The notes under the pieces were generated by a model. The model saw nothing but the letters and a program-made list of their open reading frames with translations. It was not told where the DNA came from and made no database searches. Of a DNA stretch of 6,858 nt, positions 5,526 through 6,858 are shown piece after piece. Both the position numbers and the translations under genes were made by a program. The stretch comes from Prosthecobacter debontii (GTDB taxonomy: Bacteria > Verrucomicrobiota > Verrucomicrobiia > Verrucomicrobiales > Akkermansiaceae), in NCBI GenBank assembly GCA_945885485.1, contig CAMCYT010000131.1, positions 1 to 6,858 on the forward strand. The letters run 5' to 3'. Position 1 is the stretch's first letter, and every line of letters begins with the position of its first letter.

Positions 5526-6359
5526 TTAGTTACTCATGTGGTAAGCTTGAAAAATCAGACCCGGAGCTAAAAAACACATACTTGTCAGAATTTTAATATC
5601 TTGGGTTTGAAAGCGATAAAACGTGCGGTTCAAAACCTGAAGCAAAGCAGCAGCAGTCAAAATACAATAGAAAAAAGGGCGAGTCGTCTGGGACTCTGCC
5701 TGAACGGCAAAAACCAAGGCAAAAGCCCCCAACAAAGTCAGTGGTAACGAAATTTGCCATTCATCCGAGTAACGACTTTGCCTATTTTCTTTGGCTCGCA
5801 TCCAATGCTCCACCGCCGCCGAGGTGATTATACAAAGCACACCGAAACAAATGAACTCTCTCGACGAAAAAAGTTCTCCGAGTGCCAATGATGGCAAGTA
5901 GACATGCGCCATTATCGAAATTCCAAAAGAGAAAGATAATCCCGCTAATACATGCTTGGGATAAGATATTTGTCCCTCTGGTTCCGTGGAGAAATTAGTA
6001 ATCGCAAAATAAGCGATCACTAATACCCCTAAAATAAGCAGTCTTAGATAAATTTCTGTCGGTAAATAAATGATGATTAACAATAGCGAAACCACCCCAG
6101 CGCCGGCAGTCAATCTTGTCAGACACTTGCGCACTTCTTGAAGCGGGTCTTTTGAATCTGTCATCAATGCACTACTCAAAAGTTTAACTGTGATTCTTAA
6201 AGCCCACACCATCAAACCCAGCGCAACATAAGCTTGCCATGGATGGTAGTTCACCCTCCATGTCTTCGCGAAAATAAATAGCCACAACATCGCGACCAGC
6301 GGGGCATCAAATCCCTGCTGATAAATGTATCGCCACCATGGCTTGCTAATTCCTTCCAC
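5526..6359 (-). CDS. Polytopic membrane protein, possibly UbiA-superfamily-like
   Basis: A 277-residue hydrophobic protein with about nine predicted helices, near residues 20-34, 41-61, 84-100, 104-120, 136-156, 168-184, 203-221, 228-244 and 256-272; inner-membrane. The opening GFDAPLVAMLW followed by PWQAYVALGLMVW recalls an uncharacterised family of UbiA-like membrane proteins, and nine helices fit UbiA prenyltransferases. The two Asp-rich Mg-diphosphate motifs of active UbiA enzymes are not seen: the loop after helix 2 has only D68 and D71 in a non-canonical context, and the loop after helix 6 has none in a DxxxD pattern. Function is therefore unknown. The start is a GTG (6359-6357): the frame reaches an upstream stop without any ATG, and the first internal ATG would remove part of helix 1. 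An AGGAG lies 22 bases upstream, too far to be convincing. It sits 66 bp after the TerB-like gene, possibly in the same transcript, and 136 bp before PPDK. Confidence 0.7.
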   Translation of the reverse strand: MEGISKPWWRYIYQQGFDAPLVAMLWLFIFAKTWRVNYHPWQAYVALGLMVWALRITVKLLSSALMTDSKDPLQEVRKCLTRLTAGAGVVSLLLIIIYLPTEIYLRLLILGVLVIAYFAITNFSTEPEGQISYPKHVLAGLSFSFGISIMAHVYLPSLALGELFSSREFICFGVLCIITSAAVEHWMRAKENRQSRYSDEWQISLPLTLLGAFALVFAVQAESQTTRPFFYCILTAAALLQVLNRTFYRFQTQDIKILTSMCFLAPGLIFQAYHMSN

Positions 6360-6425
6360 GACGGGAAGTTTCCAATGAAAGCTCCTAAACGCAAGCGCTG
6401 ACTACGCTTTTCAAAAACTGATTCA

Positions 6426-6858
6426 TCAAGCCACCATCCGAACCATCTGAGGAATCGGCGCCCCAATAGCCTCTGCGGTAGCTCTCAACAATTCCATTTC
6501 AGCGTCGTTCACGTTGCCATCATCGATCACCACTAAGGAACAAAGCCTCAATATCTGTTGTTTTACCAGAGGCGTTGAAGCATTCATATGAGCCAATGCT
6601 TCCGCAACGTGACCCAGTCCAACCTCAGTCTGATATGGCTCACGACTCGTGTGCTCACGATATTCTTGAAACGCTTTTCCTAACACCGCATCCCCACCTG
6701 ATATTTTTCCAAAGGCTGATAAAACATTCATCACCTCGGCTTCGATTTCCTCAAGCTTCCGGAATTTAATTTTTGGAACGGGGACCAAGCCCAAACCAAT
6801 TTCCACATGCCTGCGGATCACTTGCTGCAACATAAACTCGAACATATCAATTTGCCCA
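6426..6858 (-). CDS. C-terminal part of a larger protein with a TerB-like domain (M48 peptidase type?), partial
   Basis: The reading frame is open to the window edge, with at least four codons (G-Q-I-D) before the first ATG at 6845, so the 5' part is outside the window. The visible 143 residues are mainly helical. The C-terminal part, with LVVIDDGNVNDAEMELLRATAEAIGAPIPQM split across about residues 107-137, has the acidic loop (DDGNVNDAE) and following helix typical of TerB-like domains. From family knowledge, such a tail occurs at the C-terminus of some membrane-anchored M48 metallopeptidases, where the stretch VPVPKIKFRKLEEIEAEVM would be the link after the protease. The HExxH site would lie upstream, so the peptidase call cannot be checked here. 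It is followed by the membrane-protein gene after 66 bp on the same strand. Confidence 0.55.
   Translation of the reverse strand, partial: GQIDMFEFMLQQVIRRHVEIGLGLVPVPKIKFRKLEEIEAEVMNVLSAFGKISGGDAVLGKAFQEYREHTSREPYQTEVGLGHVAEALAHMNASTPLVKQQILRLCSLVVIDDGNVNDAEMELLRATAEAIGAPIPQMVRMVA

Noticed and set aside
6386..6410. Small AAGCG/CGCTT hairpin between the TerB-like and membrane genes as a terminator
   Set aside because: Five-base stem without a following T-tract; too weak to call.

Overview
The window looks like chromosomal DNA from a free-living bacterium of the PVC group, most likely Verrucomicrobiota. This is inferred from the kind of proteins present (an exported lactonase-type beta-propeller, a pyruvate phosphate dikinase with histone-H1-like lysine tails, an M48/TerB-type C-terminus), moderate GC content and mostly weak Shine-Dalgarno signals. 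No single marker proves the phylum. No phage, plasmid, tRNA, rRNA or CRISPR sequence is visible.

Layout, left to right: (1) on the + strand, an exported lactonase-fold beta-propeller protein (3-1082). (2) A convergent intergenic region (1083-1378) made almost wholly of two tandem copies of a ~172-bp unit. Each unit carries two inverted REP-like hairpins with a GTAG foot, and the first unit is followed by what looks like a diverged duplicate of the 3' end of the neighbouring EVE gene. (3) On the - strand, a closely spaced pair, NUDIX hydrolase (2426-1854) then EVE-domain protein (1840-1379), 13 bp apart. (4) A strong intrinsic terminator (2491-2452) closing the upstream gene. (5) A full-length pyruvate, phosphate dikinase (5389-2531, -) with a sigma70-type promoter overlapped by an inverted repeat (5437-5498). 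(6) A polytopic membrane protein of about nine helices (6359-5526, -), tentatively UbiA-superfamily-like. (7) The C-terminal part of a larger protein with a TerB-like acidic repeat (6858-6426, -), running off the window.

Functionally, PPDK interconverts pyruvate and phosphoenolpyruvate and is a single transcription unit, with its own promoter and terminator. The NUDIX-EVE pair is a possible nucleotide-hygiene/modified-base-reading unit. The membrane gene and the TerB-type gene may share a transcript (66-bp gap). The lactonase has no visible functional link to the others. The window is mostly ordinary core-genome content. The points most worth a second look are the REP/BIME tandem array with compensatory stem changes, the EVE-tail remnant within it, and the basic tails at both ends of PPDK.
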